Positions 24,881-33,073 of a stretch of DNA of 64,000 nucleotides are shown piece after piece. The notes under the pieces were generated by a model. The model saw nothing but the letters and a program-made list of their open reading frames with translations, searched no databases and had not been told where the DNA came from. A program made the translations under genes and the position numbers. Each line of letters begins with the position of its first letter. The first letter of the stretch is position 1. This stretch comes from Brevibacterium aurantiacum (GTDB lineage: Bacteria > Actinomycetota > Actinomycetes > Actinomycetales > Brevibacteriaceae): assembly GCF_007558825.1 (NCBI RefSeq), contig NZ_VLTK01000004.1:387460-451459 (forward strand), given 5' to 3'.

Positions 24881-25771
24881 ATGACAACACTGACCGAAAC
24901 CACACAGCCAACCGACCCCACCGCCTCAACAGTGACCACGCTGCGTGCGCACCAGCTCGTCATCGACGGCCGCCTCGCCTTCGTCGAAGACTGGGGCGAC
25001 ATCCACGCGACCCCGCTGCTGGCTCTGCATACCGCCGGTCAGAGCGGCGTCCAGTACGCTCACGTCGCCGCCGATCTCGCGGCACTGGGCTACCGCGTCA
25101 TCGTCCCCGACTTCCCCGGCCACGGACGCAGCGAACCCGCTGCTCACGGACCGGTGACCGACCTCGGCGAATATGCCCGATTCGCACTCACCGTCCTCGA
25201 TCAGCTGGGCATCGACCGCTTCGTCGCCGTCGGATGTTCCATCGGCGGGAAGATCACGATCGACCTCGCTGTGCGGGCAGGGTCCCGCATCCGGGCCGCG
25301 GTCGCGATGGCCGCCGGGGCCAGCGGTGGCCACGTCTCCATCCGGGGACTGACCCGCGAACTCAACGACATCTCGACGCCCTCGCGAAGCGACCGCACCT
25401 ACTGGGGCACACGCGCCGTCGTCGGCTCCGCCGTCAGCGAGGAACGTCGTTCGATCATCGCCCGCATGCACTGCCGCGAAGATCCCATCATCTCGAACTC
25501 GGACCTCATCGGTTGGGGCCGTCACGATGTCAGCGCAGGATTGCCCGACATCGCATGCCCCACGATCCTCGTCGCCGGTGAGGATGATCTCTGGATCGAC
25601 GCCGAGGCGATCCGCCGTGATGCTGTGTCCATCCCTCGAGGATCGTTCACGTTCCTTCCCGGGATCGGGCATTATCCGATGGAGGAGATGTCTGATTTCG
25701 CCAGCCAGGTCGACGCATGGGTGCGCACCCTGGAAGCCAGTGACGAAGGAACGGAGACCACCCGATCATGA
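24881..25771 (+). CDS. Alpha/beta hydrolase
   Basis: A 296-residue alpha/beta-fold hydrolase. Motifs: VPDFPGHGRSEPA (about 75-87), nucleophile elbow VGCSIGGKI with Ser120, acid region VAGEDDLWIDAEA and catalytic His in PGIGHYPMEEM (about 262-272). One base separates it from the SCP2-like gene and its TGA overlaps the next ATG by 4 bp. Family members include esterases, lactonases and C-C hydrolases; here it probably opens an ester or lactone to give the free acid that the adjacent CoA ligase activates. Confidence 0.87.
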   Translation: MTTLTETTQPTDPTASTVTTLRAHQLVIDGRLAFVEDWGDIHATPLLALHTAGQSGVQYAHVAADLAALGYRVIVPDFPGHGRSEPAAHGPVTDLGEYARFALTVLDQLGIDRFVAVGCSIGGKITIDLAVRAGSRIRAAVAMAAGASGGHVSIRGLTRELNDISTPSRSDRTYWGTRAVVGSAVSEERRSIIARMHCREDPIISNSDLIGWGRHDVSAGLPDIACPTILVAGEDDLWIDAEAIRRDAVSIPRGSFTFLPGIGHYPMEEMSDFASQVDAWVRTLEASDEGTETTRS

Positions 25772-27435
25772 CCGCACAGCCCAGCACTCTCTACGGCCAT
25801 CTGAAGACGTGGGTCGAAACCGATCCGCAGCGACTGGCCCTCATCGACCCGGTGCCTGCCAGCGCTCAGACCGGCGGCCTCGACCACGGACACGTCCGTG
25901 TCAGGGTTGCCGATCTTCTGGCTCGTGCGAACCAGTTCGCCACCCTCCTCACCGAGCATGAAGTCGGCGAAGGCGACTGCGTGGCCGTCTGGCTGCCCAG
26001 TTGGGCAGACTCCTACGCCTGGCAGTTCGCGGCCTCGGCCCGCGGAGCCCACGTCATCGGCGTCAATACCCGCTACAACGTCGCCGAGGTCGGACATGTA
26101 CTTAGCAGGGCACGGCCCAAACTCCTCGTGATGGCTCACGGATTCCGCGGCATCGACTTCCTCGCCACTGCGACGAAGGCCGTCGCCGAATCGCAGGACG
26201 ACGCACCCACGGTTGCCGTCTGGGCCGTGCCGGGGGCATCGGAGGAACCTGTTGCTGCCGACTATGACCTCGGTTCAGGTGCAGTGGTCGTACCTGGCCT
26301 CGGTGCCACCACCTCGGCGCCGGAGCTGTCGGCTGTCGAACCCAGCGCGGACCGGCTGTCGGTCGCGTTCACGACCTCGGGGTCGACGGGCATGCCGAAG
26401 CTGGCCGCCCACAAAGAGACCGCTGTCGTCTCCCATTCGCAGCACGTGGCCTCGCGCGTGGGATTCGAGCCCGGCGACGTCCTCGTCGAGCCGCTGCCCT
26501 ACTCCGGTGTCTTCGGATACTCGGCGGGCATGGGTGCGCTCTTCGGCGGTGCCGCGGTCCTCCTCCATCCCGTCTTCGACGAGCAGGAACTCGTGTCGGC
26601 CTGGGGCCACTTCAACGGCTCGCACTTCGTCGGCGCCGACGACATGCTCTCGCGGGTACGCCGTGTATGCGAAGAGACCGACACGACGATCGGCTCGTGG
26701 AAGTGGGCCGGCGTGGCCGACTTCCAGGGTATGTCCGCAGACATCGCGAAATGGGCCGCCGAAGAATTCGGAACACGGACCGTCGGCGTCTACGGCTCCT
26801 CCGAAGTCTTCGCCCTCACCTCGTTCTGGCCCGTCGACACTGCCGAGGAGCTTCGCTACTCCGGTGGTGGACGACTGACCGATCCCGCATACGAGTACCG
26901 CATCGTCGATCCGCTCTCAAACCTCGACGTCCCCGAAGGGTCAGAGGGCGAAGTACAGCTGCGCGGAGCGAACATCGTCGACAGATACCTCGGTGACAAG
27001 GGTGAAGGCGCCAAGAACTTCACAACCGACGACTGGTTCGCCACCGGCGACCTCGGCCGCGCTCAGGGACCCGACTCCTTCGAATACGTGTGCCGCATGG
27101 GCGACGTCATCCGTCTGCGCGGATTCCTCGTCGACCCGGCCGAGATCGAACTCCACCTCATCACCCACCCCGAGGTCGAGATCGTCAAGGTCGTCGGGCG
27201 CAACAGTGAAGCGGGAGCGCCTGAGGTGGTCGCCTTCGTCCAGCCCGTGCAGGGCACGAATCCGGATCCAGCGGAGATCAGGGCGTACTGCAAGGAGCGC
27301 TTGGCCAGCTTCAAGATTCCCACCGAGGTTCGCCTCGTCGAGACCATGCCCGTGACCGCCGGAACCAACGGGTCGAAGATCAAGGCAGCCGTCCTGCGCG
27401 AATGGGCGGCCAAGCCGCTCGGGACGCAGAAGTGA
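25768..27435 (+). CDS. AMP-dependent acyl-CoA synthetase / ligase
   Basis: A 555-residue member of the ANL superfamily. Phosphate loop TTSGSTGMPK at 202-211, YGSSE adenylation motif (about 344-348), TGDLGRAQGPDSFEYVCRMGDVIRLRGF hinge region (about 428-455) and a C-terminal NGSKIKAAVLREW with the catalytic Lys region (A10-like). ATGA overlap with the hydrolase gene. It should activate a carboxylic acid to its CoA thioester by way of the acyl-adenylate, committing it to beta-oxidation. Chain type is not readable. Confidence 0.88.
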   Translation: MTAQPSTLYGHLKTWVETDPQRLALIDPVPASAQTGGLDHGHVRVRVADLLARANQFATLLTEHEVGEGDCVAVWLPSWADSYAWQFAASARGAHVIGVNTRYNVAEVGHVLSRARPKLLVMAHGFRGIDFLATATKAVAESQDDAPTVAVWAVPGASEEPVAADYDLGSGAVVVPGLGATTSAPELSAVEPSADRLSVAFTTSGSTGMPKLAAHKETAVVSHSQHVASRVGFEPGDVLVEPLPYSGVFGYSAGMGALFGGAAVLLHPVFDEQELVSAWGHFNGSHFVGADDMLSRVRRVCEETDTTIGSWKWAGVADFQGMSADIAKWAAEEFGTRTVGVYGSSEVFALTSFWPVDTAEELRYSGGGRLTDPAYEYRIVDPLSNLDVPEGSEGEVQLRGANIVDRYLGDKGEGAKNFTTDDWFATGDLGRAQGPDSFEYVCRMGDVIRLRGFLVDPAEIELHLITHPEVEIVKVVGRNSEAGAPEVVAFVQPVQGTNPDPAEIRAYCKERLASFKIPTEVRLVETMPVTAGTNGSKIKAAVLREWAAKPLGTQK

Positions 27436-27457
27436 CTTCAAAGCGAGGAGATACACC

Positions 27458-28636
27458 ATGACGCACAAACCCAGGCCCAGGCCGAACACCCCGCACTTCA
27501 TGACCGAGGACAGGCTCGAGATCCAGGCCTTGGCTCGCGAGTTCGCCCGCGACGTCGTCCTGCCGCTGGCCAATGAGCTTGACCCCATCGAAGGCCAGTT
27601 CCCCGATTGGTTCGTGTCTCAGATGGCCGACATGGGGTTCTTCGGCATTTTGATTCCCGAAGAATACGGCGGCCTGGGACTCGGCGTCTTCGAGTACTGC
27701 CTCGTCGCCGAGGAACTCTCCCGTGCCTGGATGTCCGTGGGTGGACTGCTGGCTCGGGGCAACGGGATGGGCGGTGGCTTCTCACCCGAACAGGAAGCCA
27801 GGCTGCTGCCGAAGGTCGCCACAGGTGAGTATTTGGGTGCCTTCGCCCTGTCCGAGGCTGAAGCGGGATCCGATGTCGCCAATATTCGGTGCAAGGCCAG
27901 TCGTGCCGAGGACGGTGGTTGGGTCATCAATGGCACGAAGATGTGGTGCACGTTTGCTGATCAGGCTGACTATGTGATTCTCTTTGCCCGCACCTCGACC
28001 GATGAGGCCAAGCGCCATCGCGGGATCTCGGCGTTCCTCGTTGAGAAGAATCGGGGTGAGTTCCCTGAGGGTATGTCGGGGACTGCGGTGAAGAAGATCG
28101 GGTACTTCGGATGGAAGACCTGGGATCTGGCCTTCGACGACTTCCACCTGCCCGCCGAAGCACTGCTGGGTGAGGAAGATCGGGGCTTCTACCAGGCGGT
28201 GTCGGGTCTTGAAGTGGGGCGTGCGCATACGGCGGCTCGCTCGATCGGTTTGGCGCAGGCGGCACTTGAGGACTCGATCGCGTATCTCAAGCAGCGGGTC
28301 CAGTTCGGCCACCCCTTGGCTGAGTTCCAGCATCTGCGGTTCAAGGTCGCTGACATGGCCGCCCAGATCGAGGCGTCCCGGGCACTGATGTATCACGTGT
28401 GCACGCAGATCGATTCTGGTGCACGCTGTGACAAGGAAGCCGCCATGGTCAAATACTTGGCCGCGGAGATGGCGGAGAAGGTCACTTCTGAGGCTGTCCA
28501 GATCCATGGTGGTGCCGGGTACACGAAGGACTTCGCGGTGGAGCGTCACTGGCGTGATGCCCGGTTGACGAAGATCTTCGAGGGCTCCTCTGAGATCCAG
28601 ATGCGCATCATCTCCGATGAACTGTTAGGACGTTGA
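27458..28636 (+). CDS. Acyl-CoA dehydrogenase
   Basis: A 392-residue FAD-dependent acyl-CoA dehydrogenase of normal length. Seen: LSEAEAGSDVANIRCKASR (about 128-146, signature 1), KMWCTFADQADYV (about 159-171), QRVQFGHPLAEFQHLRFKVADMAAQIE (about 279-305), QIHGGAGYTKDFAVERHWRDARLTKIFEGSSEIQMRIISDELLGR (C-terminus with the catalytic-type Glu in FEGSSE). GAGGAG precedes ATG. It forms the alpha,beta double bond after the CoA ligase step. Codon use between about 27.95 and 28.6 kb is less GC-biased at third positions than its neighbours. Confidence 0.92.
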   Translation: MTHKPRPRPNTPHFMTEDRLEIQALAREFARDVVLPLANELDPIEGQFPDWFVSQMADMGFFGILIPEEYGGLGLGVFEYCLVAEELSRAWMSVGGLLARGNGMGGGFSPEQEARLLPKVATGEYLGAFALSEAEAGSDVANIRCKASRAEDGGWVINGTKMWCTFADQADYVILFARTSTDEAKRHRGISAFLVEKNRGEFPEGMSGTAVKKIGYFGWKTWDLAFDDFHLPAEALLGEEDRGFYQAVSGLEVGRAHTAARSIGLAQAALEDSIAYLKQRVQFGHPLAEFQHLRFKVADMAAQIEASRALMYHVCTQIDSGARCDKEAAMVKYLAAEMAEKVTSEAVQIHGGAGYTKDFAVERHWRDARLTKIFEGSSEIQMRIISDELLGR

Positions 28637-28686
28637 GCCACCCCTATTGAGACGCTGAGACCCACCAACCCTTCCGAGGAGGAAGA

Positions 28687-29913
28687 ATGTCGAAGAACAT
28701 CGTCATCTGTGAACCCGTGAGATCTGCCGTCGGCGGATTCGGCGGCCAATTCAAGAATCTGCCACCAGAGGAGCTTGGCCGTCAGGTCCTCGAGGCTCTC
28801 ATCACGAAGTCCGGGCTGAACGTCGACGTCGTCGACGATGTCATCCTCGGCAACTGCTATCCCACGATGGAGGCCCCGGCCATCGGCCGCGTTGTCGCCC
28901 TCGACGCCGGACTGCCGATCACCACACCCGGCCGTCAGATCGACCGTCGCTGCGGATCCGGCCTTCAGGCCATCGCCGACGGCCATGCGATGATCAACGC
29001 CGGATTCGCCGACCTCGTCATCGCCGGCGGCGTCGAGACCATGAGCCGCGGTGCCTTCTTCAACGAAGAGATCCGCTGGGGAGTCAAGGGCTCCGGTATC
29101 GACCTCAAAGACAGCCTGGCCCGTGGCCGAGTCACCGCAGGCGGCACGAACTACCCGGTCCCCGGCGGGATGATCGAGACCGCAGAGAATCTGCGTGCCG
29201 AATACAGCATCAGCCGCCAGGAGCAGGACGAATTCGCCGTCGCCTCGCACCAGAAGGCAGCCAAGGCCCGTGACACCGGCCGCTTCGACGACGAGATCGC
29301 ACCGATCACGATCCCGGCGACCCGGAAGGCCCCGGAGCAGGTCATCACGACCGACGAACACATCCGCCCGAACGCGAACGTCGAATCGCTGGCCAAGCTG
29401 CGCCCGATCCTCGGGTCCTCAGACGCCGAGGCGACCGTGACGGCTGGCAACGCCTCCGGTCAGAACGACGGAGCCGCACTGTGCATCATCACCACCGAGG
29501 AGAAGGCTCGTGAACTCGGGCTGCGCATCTTCGCCCGGATGGTCGGCTGGGCCGTCGCAGGCGTTCCGCCCAAGACGATGGGAATCGGTCCCGTGCCGGC
29601 AGTGGCCAAGGCACTCGAACGCGCCGAGCTGAGTCTCGCCGACATGGACCTCATCGAACTCAATGAGGCTTTCGCAGCCCAGGCGCTGGCTTGCACCCGC
29701 GAGTGGAAGCTGAGTGAGTCCGACTTCGCTGAACGCCTCAACGTCAACGGCTCCGGAATCTCACTGGGACACCCGGTCGGCGCAACCGGCGGTCGGATTC
29801 TGGCCACCATGCTCCACGAGCTGAAGCGCCGCGATTCGCACTATGGCATCGAGACCATGTGCATCGGCGGCGGCCAGGGCATGGCAGCAGTCTTCGAGAA
29901 CCTCGCGAGCTGA
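28687..29913 (+). CDS. Acetyl-CoA acetyltransferase (thiolase)
   Basis: A 408-residue thiolase. The acyl-accepting Cys89 sits in IDRRCGSGLQAIADG; NEAFAAQALAC, NVNGSGISLGHPVGATGGR (His) and the C-terminal MCIGGGQGMAAVFE with the second catalytic Cys are all intact. Ribosome site GAGGAGG. Last gene of the run; it would release acetyl-CoA (or propionyl-CoA from branched substrates). No 3-hydroxyacyl-CoA dehydrogenase lies in the cluster, so that step must be supplied elsewhere or by the SnoaL/SDR proteins. Confidence 0.93.
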   Translation: MSKNIVICEPVRSAVGGFGGQFKNLPPEELGRQVLEALITKSGLNVDVVDDVILGNCYPTMEAPAIGRVVALDAGLPITTPGRQIDRRCGSGLQAIADGHAMINAGFADLVIAGGVETMSRGAFFNEEIRWGVKGSGIDLKDSLARGRVTAGGTNYPVPGGMIETAENLRAEYSISRQEQDEFAVASHQKAAKARDTGRFDDEIAPITIPATRKAPEQVITTDEHIRPNANVESLAKLRPILGSSDAEATVTAGNASGQNDGAALCIITTEEKARELGLRIFARMVGWAVAGVPPKTMGIGPVPAVAKALERAELSLADMDLIELNEAFAAQALACTREWKLSESDFAERLNVNGSGISLGHPVGATGGRILATMLHELKRRDSHYGIETMCIGGGQGMAAVFENLAS

Positions 29914-29975
29914 GCGCCGGTCGGCGCGGCTGAAGACCTGCCGCGCACCGGCCGAGCATCGACAGCACACCTGAG

Positions 29976-30030
29976 CGTCGAGAGTCGACTCCCTGAAGTC
30001 TGCTCTCGGGGCTCAGCTGTACTCTCGACG
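29976..30030. terminator. Large dyad between convergent thiolase and decarboxylase genes
   Basis: cgtcgagagt (29976-29985) pairs with actctcgacg (30021-30030) around a GC-rich 35-nt interior that can itself fold. Its position in a 149-bp convergent gap suggests a bidirectional transcription stop. There is no T-tract. Confidence 0.45.
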
Positions 30031-30062
30031 AGGCGCCCGGGGCCAGGCGTGTGGACGTTCGC

Positions 30063-32933
30063 CTACTTCTTCGACTCGAGTACGTCCTTCGGAAGGATGA
30101 CACGGTAGCCCAGCCGGGCGTCGTAGCCGTGGATCTCCCTGGTGTCGAGGGCGGACATGAAGTCGAGCACCTCGGCGGTGATGATCTGACCGGGCACGAG
30201 TACGGGGAATCCCGGCGGGTAGGGTGTGACGAACCCGGCAGAGACCGGCTGATCTCCTGATTCGACCCGCCGGCTCAACTCCTCCGGGAGGACGTGTTCG
30301 ATGTTCCACCGGCGCAGCCCGGCGTAGTAAGCGGTGCGCAGATCACCGTCGGGCAGCTGCCTCGACGGATCCGCAGCCGGTACCTCGGCGGCGTATTCCG
30401 GGGCGAAGGCGCTGAAGTCCGGCAGCGGCGGCATGATCTCGGCCGGCTCCTCGAGGGAGTATTCGGCCTGGAGTTCGTGTGGGTCGTTGAACTTCTCAGC
30501 CATCTTGACGAGGACCTCGATGAGGTAGGCCACGGCCGACCGAGACGTGCCGATGTTCGTCATGAACAGCACCGTGTTGCGGCTCGTCTTGTTGACCTGG
30601 ATGCCGTAGCGGTCCATGAGGAAGTCGTGTTTGAAGGTGTCCCCGTCGACTCCGGTGCCGCTGATCTCGATGGTGATACGGCTGGGATCGACGACGAACT
30701 CGTCGGTCGTCCACGCATGCCAGAACGTTGCCAGACCATCGCGCAGAGGCATCGTACGCTCGGTCTGCCGGTACTCCTCGGGGATGAGGTCGGCCGCGGT
30801 GAGCACCCGGAAGGTCTTCTTCAGCAGCGGATGGCGCGAGACGGCGGAGGCCAGGCTCATCGCCAGGTCCAGCTGCTTCTGCACGAGGGCGAAGCCCTCC
30901 ATCTCGACCTGCCGGCGCCCCAAGTCCAAGGACGCGAGGATCTGGTAGTTCGGCGAGGTCGAGGTGTGCGTCATGTACGCCTCGTGGAACGAGTCCTCCG
31001 CTCCGTGGGAGAACTCCTGGTCGTAGACGTGGATCATCGACCCCTGCCGCAGCGAGGTCAGCGTCTTGTGCGTCGACTGGGTCGCATACACGCGCAGAAC
31101 CGCGTCCGGCGGCGGCAGCAGCGACTCGTTCAGCCACACCTCGTCGGGGGCGGGCTCACCGGTCTCTGCATCGAAGAGACGCTCACGCTGCTCGCGATAC
31201 GCCCTGCCATGGGCGTCGGTGTCGAGGATCGCTTCGAGCCGCTCGGCGGCGACCATGGCGGTGCGCTTGCGGGTGACCGGGTGGAACCGGGCGAAGGCGA
31301 ACCACGCCTCGTCCCAGAGGAAGACGAGGTCGGGCTTGATCGCCAGGCATTCGGCCATGACCTTCTCCGGATCGTAGACGATCCCGTCGAAGGTGCAGTT
31401 GGTCAGCGTGATCATCCGGACCTCATCGAGGCGGCCGGCGGCCCGGTAGTCGAGCAGGAGCTGCTTGATCCGGTTCAGCGGCACCGCGCCGTAGAAGGCG
31501 ACGTCGTTGAGCGGGTACGCTTCGAGGTAGGCGGTCCTGGCGCCCGTGAGCATGAGCGCATGGTGGTGCGACTTGTGGCAGTTGCGGTCGACCATGACGA
31601 CCTCGTCGGGTGAGACGACGGCCTGGTGGACGATCTTGTTCGCCGTCGAGGTCCCGTTCGTCACGAAGTAGGTCCGCTTCGCGCCGAAGGCCCTGGCCGC
31701 CAGGGACTGCGCCTTCTTGATCGTGCCGACCGGCGCCAGCAGGGAGTCCAGCTCACCCGAGGTGGCACTGGTCTCTGCCAGCAGCAGGTTGAGGCCGTAG
31801 AAGTCGACGAAGTCACTGATCCACTTCGATCCCACGACCGAGCCGCCACGGGAGACGGGCAGGGCGTGGAAGACACCGGCCGGGCGGCGCGCGTGCTCCC
31901 TGATCGCGGTGAAGAACGGGGTGTCATAGAGGTGCTGGACGCGGCGCAGCAGGGACAGGTGGAGCTCGAACTGGTCCTCACGGCGGAAGACACGACGGAA
32001 CCGATGGGTCAGGGCTCCGGCCAGGCTCTCGATGTGGGCACCGGCCATGAGGTAGAGGTCGAGCTCCGGGCGCAGACCGGCCAGAGTGTCTGCCAGTCGC
32101 AGCACTCGACGGACCGAATTGAGCGGACTCATCGGCATCGTCGGCGAGTCGGTTGTTCCCTGATGGGCCAGCTCGACGGCGCTGCGCAGATCGCGGCTGA
32201 GCACCTGTCGGGTCCGGTCGGTGAAGCCGGGGCGGATGACGCAGGCGAGCAGGTTCGGGTTCGTCAGCGCCGCCGCGACTGCATCGTCGGCGGTGGGGAC
32301 GATGACGTAGTCGTAGATGAACTGGTCGGAGGAGTGGCGCAGCTTGAGCAGGTCGGTATGCAGCTCATCCCGGCCGCCCTCTGTGGTCTCATCGACGATG
32401 AGGACCTCGAAGCGGGGGCGCGAATCCTGGCGGTCCTTGTGCTCTGCGCGCTCGTCCTCGGTGAGGTCATCCTCGGCGACGTCGGGGACTGTGGTTCCGC
32501 GCAGGCGATTGACGGCACGCGTGATCATGTCATGGGCCTTGTCGAACTCACCGTTGGAGAGCAGCTCGGCGATGTCCTCGACGTAGCGCTGCCCGAAGCC
32601 GCCCCAGTACAGTTCGATCGTCTTCAGCGACCGCAGCGAACGCCAGACCTCACCGTCGGCGGCGATCATCGAGAAGTCCCCGCCGCTGATGGCCAGACGT
32701 TTGATCGCGAACTTCAGGTACTCCCAGGCATCCGAGCGCAGACGCCAGGTGCTCGCAGGCATTCCCGGATCGCGTTCGAGCTGCGACTTCTTCGGCCGAG
32801 ACCGGAATCCCGTCTCTGTGGATCCCCCAGACGAGTGAGAGTCCAACCGTTTCCGGGGCGTCCCTCCGGCCGCTGCCGGTCCAGGCATGAATGATGCCTG
32901 TCCCGAGTGTTCGTCGGAGCCGATGCCGGTCAT
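30063..32933 (-). CDS. Orn/Lys/Arg decarboxylase (large, inducible-type fold)
   Basis: A 956-residue PLP enzyme. After an unusual low-complexity N-terminus of about 60-70 residues come a wing domain (EVLIVDETTEGGRDELHTDLLKLRHSSDQF), the PLP core with FVTNGTSTANKIVHQAVVSPDEVVMVDRNCHKSHHHALML, FLWDEAWFAFARFHP, the Schiff-base lysine in YATQSTHKTLTSLRQGSMIHV, and a C-terminal domain. Typical inducible Lys/Arg/Orn decarboxylases are 710-760 residues, so this is over 200 longer, partly from the N-terminus and interior insertions. ATG 32933 has AGGAGG 7 nt upstream. Substrate amino acid undetermined; the product would be cadaverine, putrescine or agmatine. Confidence 0.88.
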   Translation of the reverse strand: MTGIGSDEHSGQASFMPGPAAAGGTPRKRLDSHSSGGSTETGFRSRPKKSQLERDPGMPASTWRLRSDAWEYLKFAIKRLAISGGDFSMIAADGEVWRSLRSLKTIELYWGGFGQRYVEDIAELLSNGEFDKAHDMITRAVNRLRGTTVPDVAEDDLTEDERAEHKDRQDSRPRFEVLIVDETTEGGRDELHTDLLKLRHSSDQFIYDYVIVPTADDAVAAALTNPNLLACVIRPGFTDRTRQVLSRDLRSAVELAHQGTTDSPTMPMSPLNSVRRVLRLADTLAGLRPELDLYLMAGAHIESLAGALTHRFRRVFRREDQFELHLSLLRRVQHLYDTPFFTAIREHARRPAGVFHALPVSRGGSVVGSKWISDFVDFYGLNLLLAETSATSGELDSLLAPVGTIKKAQSLAARAFGAKRTYFVTNGTSTANKIVHQAVVSPDEVVMVDRNCHKSHHHALMLTGARTAYLEAYPLNDVAFYGAVPLNRIKQLLLDYRAAGRLDEVRMITLTNCTFDGIVYDPEKVMAECLAIKPDLVFLWDEAWFAFARFHPVTRKRTAMVAAERLEAILDTDAHGRAYREQRERLFDAETGEPAPDEVWLNESLLPPPDAVLRVYATQSTHKTLTSLRQGSMIHVYDQEFSHGAEDSFHEAYMTHTSTSPNYQILASLDLGRRQVEMEGFALVQKQLDLAMSLASAVSRHPLLKKTFRVLTAADLIPEEYRQTERTMPLRDGLATFWHAWTTDEFVVDPSRITIEISGTGVDGDTFKHDFLMDRYGIQVNKTSRNTVLFMTNIGTSRSAVAYLIEVLVKMAEKFNDPHELQAEYSLEEPAEIMPPLPDFSAFAPEYAAEVPAADPSRQLPDGDLRTAYYAGLRRWNIEHVLPEELSRRVESGDQPVSAGFVTPYPPGFPVLVPGQIITAEVLDFMSALDTREIHGYDARLGYRVILPKDVLESKK

Positions 32934-33073
32934 ACTTGAGCCTCCTGGCGATGAAGTATCTCGATGTCGAGCGATCCCCTGCGGAATCCGTTGTGCCAAG
33001 ATCATACGGCGTTGCATGACCGAATGTTCAACAGCCCACCCACATGAGACAAAAGAATGATAAGCATGAAGTC

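Noticed and set aside
30294..32894. Long plus-strand open frames (439 and 422 codons) opposite the Orn/Lys/Arg decarboxylase
   Set aside because: Antisense mirrors of a high-GC gene whose minus-strand product has clear PLP motifs; the mirror proteins are Arg/Val/Glu-rich without any fold pattern.
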